Origin: Caulobacter sp. 17J80-11
Lineage (GTDB): Bacteria; Pseudomonadota; Alphaproteobacteria; Caulobacterales; Caulobacteraceae
Direction of reading: 5' to 3'
Assembly (NCBI RefSeq): GCF_014349105.1
Contig: NZ_JACSJI010000005.1
Coordinates: forward strand, 168,424 to 232,423
Length of the DNA stretch: 64,000 nucleotides
Part shown: piece after piece, positions 42,754 to 52,054 of the stretch
Numbering within the stretch: position 1 is the first letter of the stretch
Layout of the letters: every line of letters begins with the position of its first letter
The notes under the pieces: model-generated
The model's input: the letters and a program-made list of their open reading frames with translations, nothing else
Told to the model about the DNA's origin: nothing
Databases searched by the model: none
Translations under genes and position numbers: made by a program

Positions 42754-44523
42754 ATGACCGACACCGATTATTCGCCGGACGTCGAAGCCGAGCGGGACGA
42801 GAACACCGCCGAGATGTTCGGCGCGCCGGCCGCCGCGGCCGAGCCCGCCGGCAAGGCCGACGCCTATACGGTGCTGGCCCGCAAGTACCGTCCGAAGACC
42901 TTCGAGGACCTGATCGGCCAGGAGGCCATGGTCAGGACCCTGACCAACGCCTTTGCGACGGGGCGCATCGCCCACGCCTTCATGCTCACCGGCGTCCGCG
43001 GGGTCGGCAAGACCACCACCGCCCGCCTGCTGGCGCGCGCGCTGAACTACGACACCGACACCGTCCACCAGCCGTCCGTGAACCTGACCGTCGAGGGGCG
43101 GCACTGCCAGGCCATCATGGCCGGCCAGCACATGGACGTGATGGAGATGGACGCCGCCTCGCACACTGGCGTCAACGACATCCGCGACATCCTGGAGAGC
43201 GTGCGCTACGCGCCGGTCCAGGCCCGCTACAAGGTCTACGTGCTGGACGAGGTCCACATGCTGTCGACGGCGGCGTTCAACGCGCTGCTGAAGACGCTGG
43301 AAGAGCCGCCGCCGCACGCCAAGTTCATCTTCGCCACCACCGAGATCCGCAAGGTCCCGGTGACCATCCTGTCCCGCTGCCAGCGCTTCGACCTGCGCCG
43401 GGTGGAGCCCGACGTGCTGGGCCCGCACCTGGAGAAAGTGGCCTCGCGCGAAGGGGCCCTGGTCGAGCAGGAGGGCCTGGCGTTGCTGGCCCGCGCGGCC
43501 GAGGGCTCGGTGCGCGACGGCCTGTCGCTGCTGGACCAGGCCCTGGTCCAGGCCGAGCGCGGCCAGATGGTGAAGGCCGAGGTGGTGCGCGACATGCTGG
43601 GCCTGGCCGACCGCGGCCAGACCATCGGTCTGTTCGAGAGCCTGATGGGCGGCCGCACCGGGGAAGCGCTGGAAGCCTTCCGCACCCTGTTCGGCTTCGG
43701 CGCCGATCCGGCCCAGGTCATGTCTGACCTGCTGGAGCACGCCCACGCCGCCACCATCGGCAAGACGCTGGGCCCCGACGCCACCCGCCTGCCGGCTGAA
43801 CAGGCCCAGCGGTTGACGGCGCTGGGCGCCACCATCTCCGCCGGCGCCCTGGCGCGGGTCTGGCAGATGCTGCTGAAGGCTTACGACGAGGTCCGCCGCG
43901 CCCCCGATCCGGCCGCCGCGGCCGAAATGGCCCTGGTGCGGCTGGCCTACGCCGCCGACCTGCCGGGACCGGAGGAGGCGATGAAGCGCCTGCAGTCCGG
44001 CCAGCCGCTGACCGGCGGCGGTCCCGGCGCGCCCGCGCCGTCGGGCGGGGGCGGCGGCGCCCGCGCCCAGATGCAGGTGAAGGCCGCGGCCCAGCCTCAG
44101 GCGCTGCCGCAACTCACCAGCTTCGACCAGGTCGTCGCCCTGCTGGGCGAGAAGCGCGACATCCGCCTGAAGCTGGAGGTCGAGCAGTACGTCCGCCTGG
44201 TGTCGTTCAAGCCCGGCGCGATCGAGTTCGAACCCGCCCCCGGCTGCCCCGAGGACCTGACCCGCAAGCTGGCCTCGCGCCTGCGCGAATGGACCGGCCG
44301 GCCCTGGCTGATCGCAGCTCAAGGCGGCGGCGGCGCGGAGAGCCTGCTCGAGCGCGAAAAGCGCGAGAAGGCCGAGGAGCGCGAGCGGCTGGTGCAGGAC
44401 CCCTTCGTGCGCGACGTGATGGCCGCCTTCCCGGGGACCGAGATCGTCGGCCTGCGCCGCATGGTGGTCACCCCCACCGCCGCGCCTTCGGCCGGAACCA
44501 CTGACGACGAAGACGACGATTGA
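42754..44523 (+). CDS. dnaX: DNA polymerase III subunit tau/gamma
   Basis: A 589-aa clamp-loader ATPase. Walker A GVRGVGKTTTA (about 80-90), Walker B VYVLDEVHML, sensor-1 FIFATTEIRKVP and the SRCQRFDLRR arginine-finger region are all present. The zinc-ribbon region, which in E. coli DnaX has four Cys, keeps only Cys118 here. The C-terminal part contains a Gly/Pro/Ala-rich linker and a tau-type domain that should bind the polymerase. A 34-residue acidic N-terminal extension precedes the core. First of dnaX-ybaB-recR. Confidence 0.96.
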   Translation: MTDTDYSPDVEAERDENTAEMFGAPAAAAEPAGKADAYTVLARKYRPKTFEDLIGQEAMVRTLTNAFATGRIAHAFMLTGVRGVGKTTTARLLARALNYDTDTVHQPSVNLTVEGRHCQAIMAGQHMDVMEMDAASHTGVNDIRDILESVRYAPVQARYKVYVLDEVHMLSTAAFNALLKTLEEPPPHAKFIFATTEIRKVPVTILSRCQRFDLRRVEPDVLGPHLEKVASREGALVEQEGLALLARAAEGSVRDGLSLLDQALVQAERGQMVKAEVVRDMLGLADRGQTIGLFESLMGGRTGEALEAFRTLFGFGADPAQVMSDLLEHAHAATIGKTLGPDATRLPAEQAQRLTALGATISAGALARVWQMLLKAYDEVRRAPDPAAAAEMALVRLAYAADLPGPEEAMKRLQSGQPLTGGGPGAPAPSGGGGGARAQMQVKAAAQPQALPQLTSFDQVVALLGEKRDIRLKLEVEQYVRLVSFKPGAIEFEPAPGCPEDLTRKLASRLREWTGRPWLIAAQGGGGAESLLEREKREKAEERERLVQDPFVRDVMAAFPGTEIVGLRRMVVTPTAAPSAGTTDDEDDD

Positions 44524-44587
44524 TCAATCTTGCTTCGCCAGCGCTCGCCGATAGAACGCCGGTCGTACGGATGCTCAGGAGTTTCGC

Positions 44588-44917
44588 GTGAAAGACCTCT
44601 CCGCCCTGATGAAGCAGGCCCAGGCCATGCAGGAGAAGCTGCAGGCCGCGCAGGCGAAGATGCAGGACACCACCGCCCAGGGCTCCTCGGGCGGCGGCAT
44701 GGTCACCGTCACCCTGCAGGGCACCGGCGAGCTGAAGGGCCTGCAGATCGACGAGAGCCTGCTGGCCCCGGGCGAGGGCGAGATCCTGTCCGACCTGATC
44801 GTCGCCGCCCACGCCGACGCCAAGAAAAAGCTCGACGCCGCCCAGGCCGAGCTGATGCGCGAGGCGGCCGGCCCGTTCGCCGGCGGCATGCCCGGCATGC
44901 CGGGTCTGAAGTTCTAA
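44588..44917 (+). CDS. ybaB: YbaB/EbfC-family nucleoid-associated protein
   Basis: A 109-aa DNA-binding dimer. The N-terminal coiled-coil helix (DLSALMKQAQAMQEKLQAAQAKMQ) and the beta sheet GGGMVTVTLQGTGELKGLQID are characteristic, followed by a Gly/Met/Pro-rich tail. GTG start with CAGGAG 8 nt upstream. Conserved between dnaX and recR in many bacteria, which supports the call. Confidence 0.95.
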   Translation: MKDLSALMKQAQAMQEKLQAAQAKMQDTTAQGSSGGGMVTVTLQGTGELKGLQIDESLLAPGEGEILSDLIVAAHADAKKKLDAAQAELMREAAGPFAGGMPGMPGLKF

Positions 44918-44929
44918 TTCCGAGGGTGA

Positions 44930-45532
44930 ATGGCCGCTTCCGCCGGACCTGAAATCGAACGCCTGATCGGGCTCCTGTCCAAGCTGCCGGGCATGGGCCC
45001 GCGTTCGGCCAGGCGCGCGGCCCTGGCGCTGCTCAAGAAGCGCGACCAGCTGCTCGTGCCGTTGGCGGAAGCCATGACCGTGGCGGCCGAGCGGGTTCGC
45101 CCCTGCTCGGTCTGCGGCGCGCCCGACACCCGCGACCCCTGCGCCATCTGCTCGGATTCCGAGCGCGACCGCACCCTGATCTGCGTGGTCGAGGAGGCCG
45201 GCGCCCTGTGGGCCATGGAGCGGGTCGGGGCCTTCCGCGGCCGCTACCACGTGCTGGGCGGCCTGTTGTCCGCGCTGGACGGGATCGGCCCCGAAGCCCT
45301 GCGCATCGGTCCGCTGGTCGAGCGCGTGCGCGCCGAGGGCGTGGCGGAAGTGGTGCTGGCCCTGCCGGCCACCGTCGACGGCCAGACCACCGCCCACTAC
45401 GTCGCCGAGCGCCTGGCGCCGCTGCAGGTGGCGGTCACCACCCTGGCCCGCGGCGTGCCGGTCGGCGGCGAGCTCGACTGGTTGGACGACGGCACCATCG
45501 CCCAGGCCCTGCGCGCGCGCCGGCCGGCCTGA
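44930..45532 (+). CDS. recR: Recombination mediator RecR
   Basis: A 200-aa protein of the RecFOR pathway. The N-terminal HhH ([17 protein letters not shown]), the zinc finger with Cys59, Cys62, Cys71 and Cys74 (CSVCG...CAIC), and the Toprim domain ([28 protein letters not shown]) are all present, as is the C-terminal [22 protein letters not shown]. It starts 12 bp after ybaB with GAGGGTGA upstream. RecR loads RecA on gapped DNA. Confidence 0.97.
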   Translation: MAASAGPEIERLIGLLSKLPGMGPRSARRAALALLKKRDQLLVPLAEAMTVAAERVRPCSVCGAPDTRDPCAICSDSERDRTLICVVEEAGALWAMERVGAFRGRYHVLGGLLSALDGIGPEALRIGPLVERVRAEGVAEVVLALPATVDGQTTAHYVAERLAPLQVAVTTLARGVPVGGELDWLDDGTIAQALRARRPA

Positions 45533-45547
45533 CGCCCTGACCAGGCG

Positions 45548-46591
45548 TTACGCCTCCGGCAGCTCCGCGTCGGGAATGACGTCGGCTTCCGTCTGCCCGA
45601 GGGCGGCCCATTCCCGAGAGAGCGGGTGCGCCAGCAGGGCCTGATGGTACTCGCGCGCGCGGCCGTCCAACTGCACGCCGTAGGTGACGAAGCGCGCCGC
45701 CACCGGCGCGAACATGACGTCGGCGCCGCTGAACGCTCCGAACAGCCAGGGCCCGTCCTCCCCGCCGGCCTGCGACCAGATGTGCGCGGCGCGGGCGATA
45801 TCCGCCTCGACCTCGGGGGTGATCTCGGCCTTGCGGTTGCGGCCGCGCACGTTCGCCGGCATGGCCGCGCGCAGGTGGTTGAAGCCGGCATGCACCTCGC
45901 CGCACCAGCTGCGCGCCCGGGCGCGCGCAAGCTGATCACGAGGCCAGACCGCCGGATTGAGCTCGGCCACGTATTCGAAGATGGCCAGGGTGTCCCAGAT
46001 CGCGTGGTCGCCGGCCAGCAGCACGGGCGCCAGCCCCGTCTCGCCGCCCAGGCGCTTCACCGCCTCGCGCGAGCCGGGGCGATAGAGCAGCACGCCCGCC
46101 TCTTCGAACGGCACGCCGGCGAACTTCATCAGCATCCAGGCCCGCATCGACCAGGACGAGTAGTTCTTGTTGCCGGTCACCAGGGTGTGGGCGGTTGCGG
46201 CCGGCGTCAGCTCGTTGAATTCCAGCACGTTGCCGTCCGGGTCGCGCAGGAAGCAGGTCCGCCGCCGGCCCCAGTCGACCGGGCCCTCGGTGATCGGAAC
46301 GCCCCGCGCCGCCGCCCAGGCCAGCAGCGCGTCCAGCCGGTCGACCACGAAGGCGGCGTGGGTGTAGCCGGGCCAGCGGGCGTCGACGTCCATCAGCACG
46401 TTGCGCCCGTCCGGCGGGGTTTCGCCGTTGAGGATCAGGTTGATGCGCACCCCGCCCGTCGCGACCAGCTCCAGGGCCCGCTCGTTCGAATGCGGCGCGT
46501 CCAGGACGAAGCCCAGGCTCTCGTAGAAGACCAGGGACCGGGCGCGGTCCACGACCCGAAGGCCGACGTGGTCGTAAGCGGTGATCTGCAT
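45548..46591 (-). CDS. VOC (glyoxalase-like) - glutathione S-transferase fusion protein
   Basis: A 347-aa two-domain protein. Residues 1-128 are a vicinal-oxygen-chelate domain (YDHVGLRVVDRARSLVFYESLGFVLD ... DPDGNVLEFNEL). Residues about 135-347 are a full GST: thioredoxin fold (GNKNYSSWSMRAWMLMKFAGVPFEE, then AIWDTLAIFEYV) and helical C-terminal domain (GPWLFGAFSGADVMFAPVAARF). The frame is continuous with no stop between the halves. The linkage suggests one glutathione-dependent detoxification function. Divergent from a LysR gene. Confidence 0.85.
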   Translation of the reverse strand: MQITAYDHVGLRVVDRARSLVFYESLGFVLDAPHSNERALELVATGGVRINLILNGETPPDGRNVLMDVDARWPGYTHAAFVVDRLDALLAWAAARGVPITEGPVDWGRRRTCFLRDPDGNVLEFNELTPAATAHTLVTGNKNYSSWSMRAWMLMKFAGVPFEEAGVLLYRPGSREAVKRLGGETGLAPVLLAGDHAIWDTLAIFEYVAELNPAVWPRDQLARARARSWCGEVHAGFNHLRAAMPANVRGRNRKAEITPEVEADIARAAHIWSQAGGEDGPWLFGAFSGADVMFAPVAARFVTYGVQLDGRAREYHQALLAHPLSREWAALGQTEADVIPDAELPEA

Positions 46592-46735
46592 GCGGCGGCC
46601 CCGTTGCGCAGGAGCCTTCCTAGCCTCGCCGGCGCTCGAGCGGTCTGGAGGGTTGTTCGCGACTTGCGTGAGCCGAATTCACCTGTTTCGGCGAGTCTGC
46701 GTCGCGACGGGCGCGTTAGCTGCTAGGCTCGCCCC

Positions 46736-47620
46736 ATGCCCGTGCGTCCGCCCTCGCTGCAATCCGTCGCCGCCTTCGAGGCCGCCGCCCGTCATCAGAG
46801 CTTCGCCAAGGCCGCCGACGAGCTGAACCTGACCCACGGGGCGATCAGCCACGCCATCCGCAAGCTGGAGGCCAGGCTGGGCCAGACCCTGTTCGAGCGC
46901 AGGGGGCGCGGCGTGACCCTGACCGCGGACGGCCGCAGCCTGGCGGCGCGCGTGCGCCTCAGCCTCAACCTGCTGGGCGACGCGTTCGCGCCGGCCGCGC
47001 ACGGTCGCGAACGGCTGCGCGTGTCGCTCATGCCCGCGGTGGCCAGCCGCATCCTGATCCCCCGCCTGGCCGAGTTGCAGACGGCTCTGTCCGGACTGGA
47101 GCTGGACCTCCGCTGCTCGAGCGCCCTGGCCGACCTGGCGGCCGGCGAGGCCGACGTGGCGGTGCGCTTCGGTCCCGGCGGATGGGCCGGCGTGCAGGCC
47201 CTGGCCCTGGCCGACGAGCGCCTGGTCCCGGTGGCTCGCCCCGACTTCCGCGGCGGCCGCCCGCCGCGCACGGTCGAGGACCTGCTGGACTGTCCGGTGA
47301 TCCGCCACCCGGAGAGCGCCTGGCGGCTGTGGCTGGACCCGGTCGGGATCGACGAGGCGCGCCTGCCGACGGGCCTGGCCATAGACGACGCCGGCGCGGT
47401 GCTGGACGCGGCCGTCGCCGGCTGCGGCGTGGCCCTGGCCCGCGTGCGGCTGGCCGAGCCGGATCTGGCCGCGGGTCGACTGGTGCGCCTGTTCGAACGC
47501 GAGGCCTCGGCCGAGTACGGCTACTGGTGCGTCTGGAACGGCGGCTCGCCCAAGCGGCGGCTCATCGAGGCCTTCGCGGAGGGGCTGCGCGCTACTTTGT
47601 CAGCGGGCGAATCTCGCTAG
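46736..47620 (+). CDS. LysR-family regulator (GcvA-like)
   Basis: A 294-aa LysR protein: N-terminal winged helix RPPSLQSVAAFEAAARHQSFAKAADELNLTHGAISHAIRKLE with recognition helix, then a substrate-binding domain (about 95-290). The overall pattern resembles GcvA/AmpR-type members. It is divergent from the VOC-GST gene with a 144-bp gap, the classic arrangement for a LysR regulator and its target. The effector is unknown. Confidence 0.92.
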   Translation: MPVRPPSLQSVAAFEAAARHQSFAKAADELNLTHGAISHAIRKLEARLGQTLFERRGRGVTLTADGRSLAARVRLSLNLLGDAFAPAAHGRERLRVSLMPAVASRILIPRLAELQTALSGLELDLRCSSALADLAAGEADVAVRFGPGGWAGVQALALADERLVPVARPDFRGGRPPRTVEDLLDCPVIRHPESAWRLWLDPVGIDEARLPTGLAIDDAGAVLDAAVAGCGVALARVRLAEPDLAAGRLVRLFEREASAEYGYWCVWNGGSPKRRLIEAFAEGLRATLSAGESR

Positions 47621-47665
47621 CAACGGGGCCTCGATCCTCGTTTCCGTCGGCGTAAGAGCCTGTCC

Positions 47666-48157
47666 ATGATCTCCAGCGTCGTCGACGGCGTCTTCATCCA
47701 CGTGCGTGACCTGCGCCAGGCCGCCGAGTGGTACGCGGCCCTGCTGGGCAAGCCGGTGAAGGCCGACGAGCTGGAGCGCGGCTACTACACCCTGAACGAT
47801 CCCGACCAGCGGCCGTGGATCACACTGGACGCCCACCAGAACGACGAGTCCTTCCAGTTCGCGCCGGCCCCGCATCCGGTGTTGAGCCTCGCCACCGACG
47901 ACCTGAAGCGGGCGCGCGCCCGCCTTGTCCAGCTGGGCGCCCGTCGTGTCGGTCCGGTCCGGCAGCCGCATCCGGGCCTGTCGTGCGTGACCTTCCACGA
48001 TCCCGACGGCAACGCCCTGATGCTGATCGAGCGCCGGCTTGGCGCGGCGGCGCCCGCCCCGAGCGCAGAAAAACCGGCGCCCTCGCCCGAACTCGAGCCC
48101 GAGCCGGTCGGCCCCGACGAAGGCCCGGAGCCGGATTCGTCCGCGCCGTGGGACTGA
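47666..48157 (+). CDS. VOC/glyoxalase-bleomycin-resistance family protein
   Basis: A 163-aa protein. The VOC fold covers residues about 5-128 (VFIHVRDLRQAAEWYAALLGKPV, LATDDLKRARARLVQLGAR and FHDPDGNALMLIER). The C-terminal 35 residues are Pro/Glu-rich and probably disordered. Located 45 bp after the LysR gene, on the same strand. Substrate unknown. Confidence 0.82.
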   Translation: MISSVVDGVFIHVRDLRQAAEWYAALLGKPVKADELERGYYTLNDPDQRPWITLDAHQNDESFQFAPAPHPVLSLATDDLKRARARLVQLGARRVGPVRQPHPGLSCVTFHDPDGNALMLIERRLGAAAPAPSAEKPAPSPELEPEPVGPDEGPEPDSSAPWD

Positions 48158-48271
48158 AAGCTCGGCCTGGCAAGAAGTCGCCCTGCGCCGCTGAGGTGCT
48201 CCGCCGCGGCACGGGCCTAGACCCCGTTAGGCGGCGCCGCTTATTAGGGGCGGTCAGCTTCGGGGGGAGCC

Positions 48272-50206
48272 ATGACCGACACCGTCCGCGCGCCGCGCCG
48301 CCGCTCTGCATCCAAGCCGGCGCCGAAGCCGGAGCCCGATCCGACCACGTCCGACCCGATCGAGATCGCGCTGGAGATGGTGCAGGACGATCCCGCGCCT
48401 GAGAGCCCGGCGCGCCGGCTGATCCTCGAACAGATCGAACTGATCCGGGCCGAGCGCCATCACCTGCGCTGGCAGCTGGCCTCCGAACGCGCGGGCCTGG
48501 GCCTGAAGCTGCTGACCGGCCTGGCCGGCCTGGTCGCCGCCGGCGTGCTGGCCGCCATGGCCTTCGACGCCGCCGGGTCGCGCTCGCTGATCGTCGAGCC
48601 GTTCTCCACCCCCGCCGACCTGGCCGGGCGCGGCCTGACCGGCCAGGCGGTGGCCAGCCGGCTGGTCGACGGCCTGACCGAGTTGCAGGACCAGACCCTG
48701 TCGTCGCGCGCGGCCGACAGCTACGACAACGGCTGGGGCGAGCGGGCCCGGGTCGAGATCCCCAGCACCGGCGTGTCGCTGGGCGAACTCCAGGCCTACC
48801 TACGCGGCTGGCTGGGCGAGGAGGTCCGTATCTCTGGCGAGGTCACCCGCACGCCCACCGGCGTGGCGGTGATCGCCCGCGCCGGCGGCCAGCCCGGCGT
48901 GCGCCTGGAGGGCTCCGAGGCCGAGCTGGACGCCCTCGTCCTGAAAGCGGCCGAGCAGGTCTATCGCATGACCCAGCCGGAGCGGTACGCCGCCTGGGCG
49001 CACCAGCACGGCCGCGCCGCCGAAGCGACGGCCATCTTCGACCGGCTGGCGGTCTCGGGCTCGCGCACCCAGCGCGCCCGGGCGCGGACGGCGCTGGCGT
49101 CCATGCAAGACGACCATCGCGCCGCCCTCGCGGAATTCGACCTGGCCCGCCGGCTGGACCCGGAGCTGCCGACCGCGTGGGAAGGGCTCTATGAACGCCA
49201 GGGCGCCGTCGGTCACGACCAGGCGGCGCTGGAGGGCGCGCGACGGACGGCGGCCTTGCTGAACGGCCGCCGCGCCGCCGATCTCGCCCCGTGGGTCGCG
49301 CACCTCTCGCGCAATTCGGCCGAGGCGACGGTCGCCGAGGAGCTGGGCGACTACGCCGAGGCGGCGCGCCTGTTGACCATCGCGGGCGATCCGACCGTCG
49401 ACCAGCCGGTGATCGCCTGTCGCCGGTGCGCCGGCAGCGCCCTGCTATGGGCGGGCGCCTCCCACGCCAGCAACCGGGACGGCGCGGCCATGCGCCGACT
49501 GCGCGCGCAGGGGCTGTCGACCATGGCCGACGCATCCTACGTCGAGGCCACCGTTCTGCTCACGGACCTGCGCCTGGCGCGCGCGGTCGAGGATTGGCCC
49601 GCGGTCGTGGCCCTGGCCCGCCGCCCGGCCGCGGCGCCGGCCACGGCGGCCATCGTCGGCGAACCGCAAACGGCCCTGACTCCGCTGCTGGCGCGCGCCC
49701 TGGCCGAAACCGGCCAGGCGGCCGAGGCGAAGGCGCTGATCGGCGCCACGCCGGCCGATTGCTACGCCTGCCAGATCGAACGCGGCGCGATCGCCGCCCG
49801 CGCCGGCGATCCGAAAGGCGCCGACGCGGCCTTCGCGCGGGCGGTGGCGATGGGGCCGGACCTGCCGGCCGCCCACGCCGCCTGGGGCCGCGCCCTACTG
49901 GCGCGCGGCGATGCCGAGGGCGCGCGGCGCCAGTTCAAGCTGGCGATGGCCAAGGGGCCCCGCTTCGCCGATCCGCTGAAGTTCGACGGCGACGCCCTCT
50001 CGCGGCTCGGCAAGCCGGAGGCCGCCCTGGCCCGCTACGCGGCGGCGGCCGAACGCGCGCCGAACTGGGGCGCGCTGCGGCTGGCCTGGGGCGACGCCCT
50101 CGAGCGCGCCGGCCGGCTCGATCAGGCGCGCGCCCAATGGCGCATGGCGCTGGCCCTGGATCTGTCCGCGGCCGACCGCGCGGCCGTGAAGGCGCGCCTG
50201 AGCTGA
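48272..50206 (+). CDS. Membrane-anchored TPR-repeat protein
   Basis: A 644-aa protein with a Pro/charged cytoplasmic N-terminus (1-75), one membrane helix (about 77-97), and a large periplasmic part. Residues about 105-235 (VEPFSTPADLAGRGLTGQAVASRLVDGLTELQ onward) form a domain seen next to TPR arrays in related proteins; from about 240 to the end there are TPR-like helix pairs. A CRRC motif lies near 387-390. Shine-Dalgarno CGGGGGGAG precedes it. A role in protein interaction or envelope sensing is likely, but no specific function can be assigned. Confidence 0.75.
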   Translation: MTDTVRAPRRRSASKPAPKPEPDPTTSDPIEIALEMVQDDPAPESPARRLILEQIELIRAERHHLRWQLASERAGLGLKLLTGLAGLVAAGVLAAMAFDAAGSRSLIVEPFSTPADLAGRGLTGQAVASRLVDGLTELQDQTLSSRAADSYDNGWGERARVEIPSTGVSLGELQAYLRGWLGEEVRISGEVTRTPTGVAVIARAGGQPGVRLEGSEAELDALVLKAAEQVYRMTQPERYAAWAHQHGRAAEATAIFDRLAVSGSRTQRARARTALASMQDDHRAALAEFDLARRLDPELPTAWEGLYERQGAVGHDQAALEGARRTAALLNGRRAADLAPWVAHLSRNSAEATVAEELGDYAEAARLLTIAGDPTVDQPVIACRRCAGSALLWAGASHASNRDGAAMRRLRAQGLSTMADASYVEATVLLTDLRLARAVEDWPAVVALARRPAAAPATAAIVGEPQTALTPLLARALAETGQAAEAKALIGATPADCYACQIERGAIAARAGDPKGADAAFARAVAMGPDLPAAHAAWGRALLARGDAEGARRQFKLAMAKGPRFADPLKFDGDALSRLGKPEAALARYAAAAERAPNWGALRLAWGDALERAGRLDQARAQWRMALALDLSAADRAAVKARLS

Positions 50207-50267
50207 GGCGGTCGCGCGGCGTCGCGCCGGCTTCACCGCGGGCGCGACTCCGGCTACGGAACGGAGC

Positions 50268-51506
50268 ATGAACGCGCTCGTCTACCTTCTCGCCGGCACG
50301 ACCGCCCTCTCGGGCGGGGCCTTCCTGTGGTCCTTCCTGGCGCTGGGCCGCCAGCGGGCGCTGGCCCAGGAGCTGTCGGTCGAGCTGGCCCGCACCGAGG
50401 AGCGGCTGCGCGCCGCCGAGAGCCAGCCCGAGCAGCTGGCCGAGATGCTGCGCGCCCAGGCGGCCGCCTCGGCCGAGACGGTGGCGACCAAGCTGGTGCA
50501 GCGCGCCACCGAGACGTTCCAGGCGCAGGACCGGGTCGCGCGCGAGCGCATGGAGGCCCAGCTGAAGCCGGTGGCCGAGACCCTCGCCAAGTTCGAGGCC
50601 CAGGTCGCCGCCGTCGAAAAAGCCCGCGCCGAGGACACCGGCGGGCTGAAGGCCCAGATCGCCTCGCTGATGGAGGCCTCGGCCGCCACCCAGGCCGAGG
50701 CGCGCAAGCTGTCCGCCGCCCTGCGCCGCGGCGCCGGCGTGCAGGGCCGCTGGGGCGAGGAGACGCTCCGCAACGTGCTGGAGGCCGCGGGCCTCAACAG
50801 CCGCTTCGATTTCCAGGAGCAGTTCTCGGTCGACACCGAGGAGGGCCGCCGCCGCCCCGACGTGAAGGTGATGATGCCCGGCGGCGGCGTGTTCGTGATC
50901 GACGCCAAGGCCTCGCTGAACGCCTTCCTCGAGGCCCAGGACGCGGTCGACGACGCGGCGCGAGAGGCGGCCCTGGTGCGCCACGCCCAAAGCCTGAAAA
51001 CCCACATGCAGGGCCTGTCGGCCAAGGCCTACTGGGACCAGTTCAAGGAGGAGGGCTCGCCCGACTTCGTGGCCATGTTCGTGCCCGGCGACGGCTTCCT
51101 GGCCGCGGCGCTGGACCGCCAGCCGGACCTGATGGCCGAGGCCATGGACAAGAGGGTGTTGATCGTCACGCCGACCACCCTGTTCGCGCTCTGCAAGGCG
51201 GTGGCCTACGGCTGGCGGGTGGAGGAGCAGGCCGCCAACGCCGGCAAGGTCGCCGAGCTCGGCAAGGAGCTCTACAAGCGCCTGTCGGTGATGGGCGGCC
51301 ACGCCGGCAGCGTCGGCAAGGCGCTCTCCGCCGCCGTCGACCGCTACAACGCCTTCGTCGGCTCGCTGGAGAGCCAGGTCCTGACCCAGGCCCGCCGCTT
51401 CGAGGAGCTGCAGGTCGACCACGAGGGCAAGGCCCTGCCGGAACTGGCGCCGGTCGAGACGGCCGTGCGCCCCCTGGCCAAGCTTGCGGCGCCGGCGGCG
51501 GAGTAG
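50268..51506 (+). CDS. rmuC: DNA recombination protein RmuC
   Basis: A 412-aa protein with an N-terminal membrane helix (about 3-25), a long coiled coil (about 35-155), and the RmuC nuclease-like domain (GRWGEETLRNVLEAAGL, RRRPDVKVMMPGGGVFVIDAKASLNAF, FVAMFVPGDGFLAAAL, LIVTPTTLFALCKAVAYGWR). RmuC limits inversions at short repeats in E. coli. Full length. Confidence 0.95.
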   Translation: MNALVYLLAGTTALSGGAFLWSFLALGRQRALAQELSVELARTEERLRAAESQPEQLAEMLRAQAAASAETVATKLVQRATETFQAQDRVARERMEAQLKPVAETLAKFEAQVAAVEKARAEDTGGLKAQIASLMEASAATQAEARKLSAALRRGAGVQGRWGEETLRNVLEAAGLNSRFDFQEQFSVDTEEGRRRPDVKVMMPGGGVFVIDAKASLNAFLEAQDAVDDAAREAALVRHAQSLKTHMQGLSAKAYWDQFKEEGSPDFVAMFVPGDGFLAAALDRQPDLMAEAMDKRVLIVTPTTLFALCKAVAYGWRVEEQAANAGKVAELGKELYKRLSVMGGHAGSVGKALSAAVDRYNAFVGSLESQVLTQARRFEELQVDHEGKALPELAPVETAVRPLAKLAAPAAE

Positions 51507-51511
51507 GCGCC

Positions 51512-51847
51512 GTGAAGACCATCCTCCTGCTGTTCGCGTCGAACATCTTCATGACGTTCGCCTGGTACGGCCACCTGAAGTTCACGTCTAAGCCGCTGTG
51601 GATCGTGGTGATCGCCAGCTGGGCCATCGCCTTCATCGAGTACTGGTTCGCCGTCCCCGCGAACCGGATCGGTTACACGTCGGGCTTCTCCGTCGGCCAG
51701 CTCAAGGTGATGCAGGAGGTGATCACGCTTCTGGTGTTCGCCGTCTTCGCCGTCTGGATCATGGGCGAGCCGCTGAAGTGGAACCACGCGGCGGCCTTCG
51801 TCTGCCTGGTCGGCGCCGTCGGCTTCATCTTCGCCGACAAGTTCTGA
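51512..51847 (+). CDS. DMT-family small membrane protein (DUF486)
   Basis: A 111-aa protein with four membrane segments. DUF486 features are LLLFASNIFMTFAWYGHLKF, IEYWFAVPANRIGY and FSVGQLKVMQEVITLLVFAVFA. GTG start 5 bp after rmuC. Belongs to the drug/metabolite transporter superfamily as a small four-helix unit that probably works as a dimer. Substrate unknown. Confidence 0.88.
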   Translation: MKTILLLFASNIFMTFAWYGHLKFTSKPLWIVVIASWAIAFIEYWFAVPANRIGYTSGFSVGQLKVMQEVITLLVFAVFAVWIMGEPLKWNHAAAFVCLVGAVGFIFADKF

Positions 51848-52054
51848 CGCCTCCCAGCCTGAGGCTGCATCCGCCGACCCTCCGGCCGTCGTCCTGAACT
51901 CGCCGAAGGGCCAGGGACTCGACGGCGACTCGGAATGAAAAGCGGACATTCCCGATCCGGCGCATCCGTCACGAGACCTCGGCGGTTGTCGACCGTCCGA
52001 GGGCGCGGAGGCAGGCCGTGCCGATCCGCCCTGAGCCAGTGAGGGAGCTTGCTC

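Noticed and set aside
51848..52054. A segment (cctgaactcgccgaagggccag) resembling the TCGACAAGCTCAGGATGAC-type intergenic repeat of Alphaproteobacteria
   Set aside because: Only one diverged copy is visible in the window and no palindrome is completed, so I do not call it a repeat. No gene is seen in this 207-bp gap.
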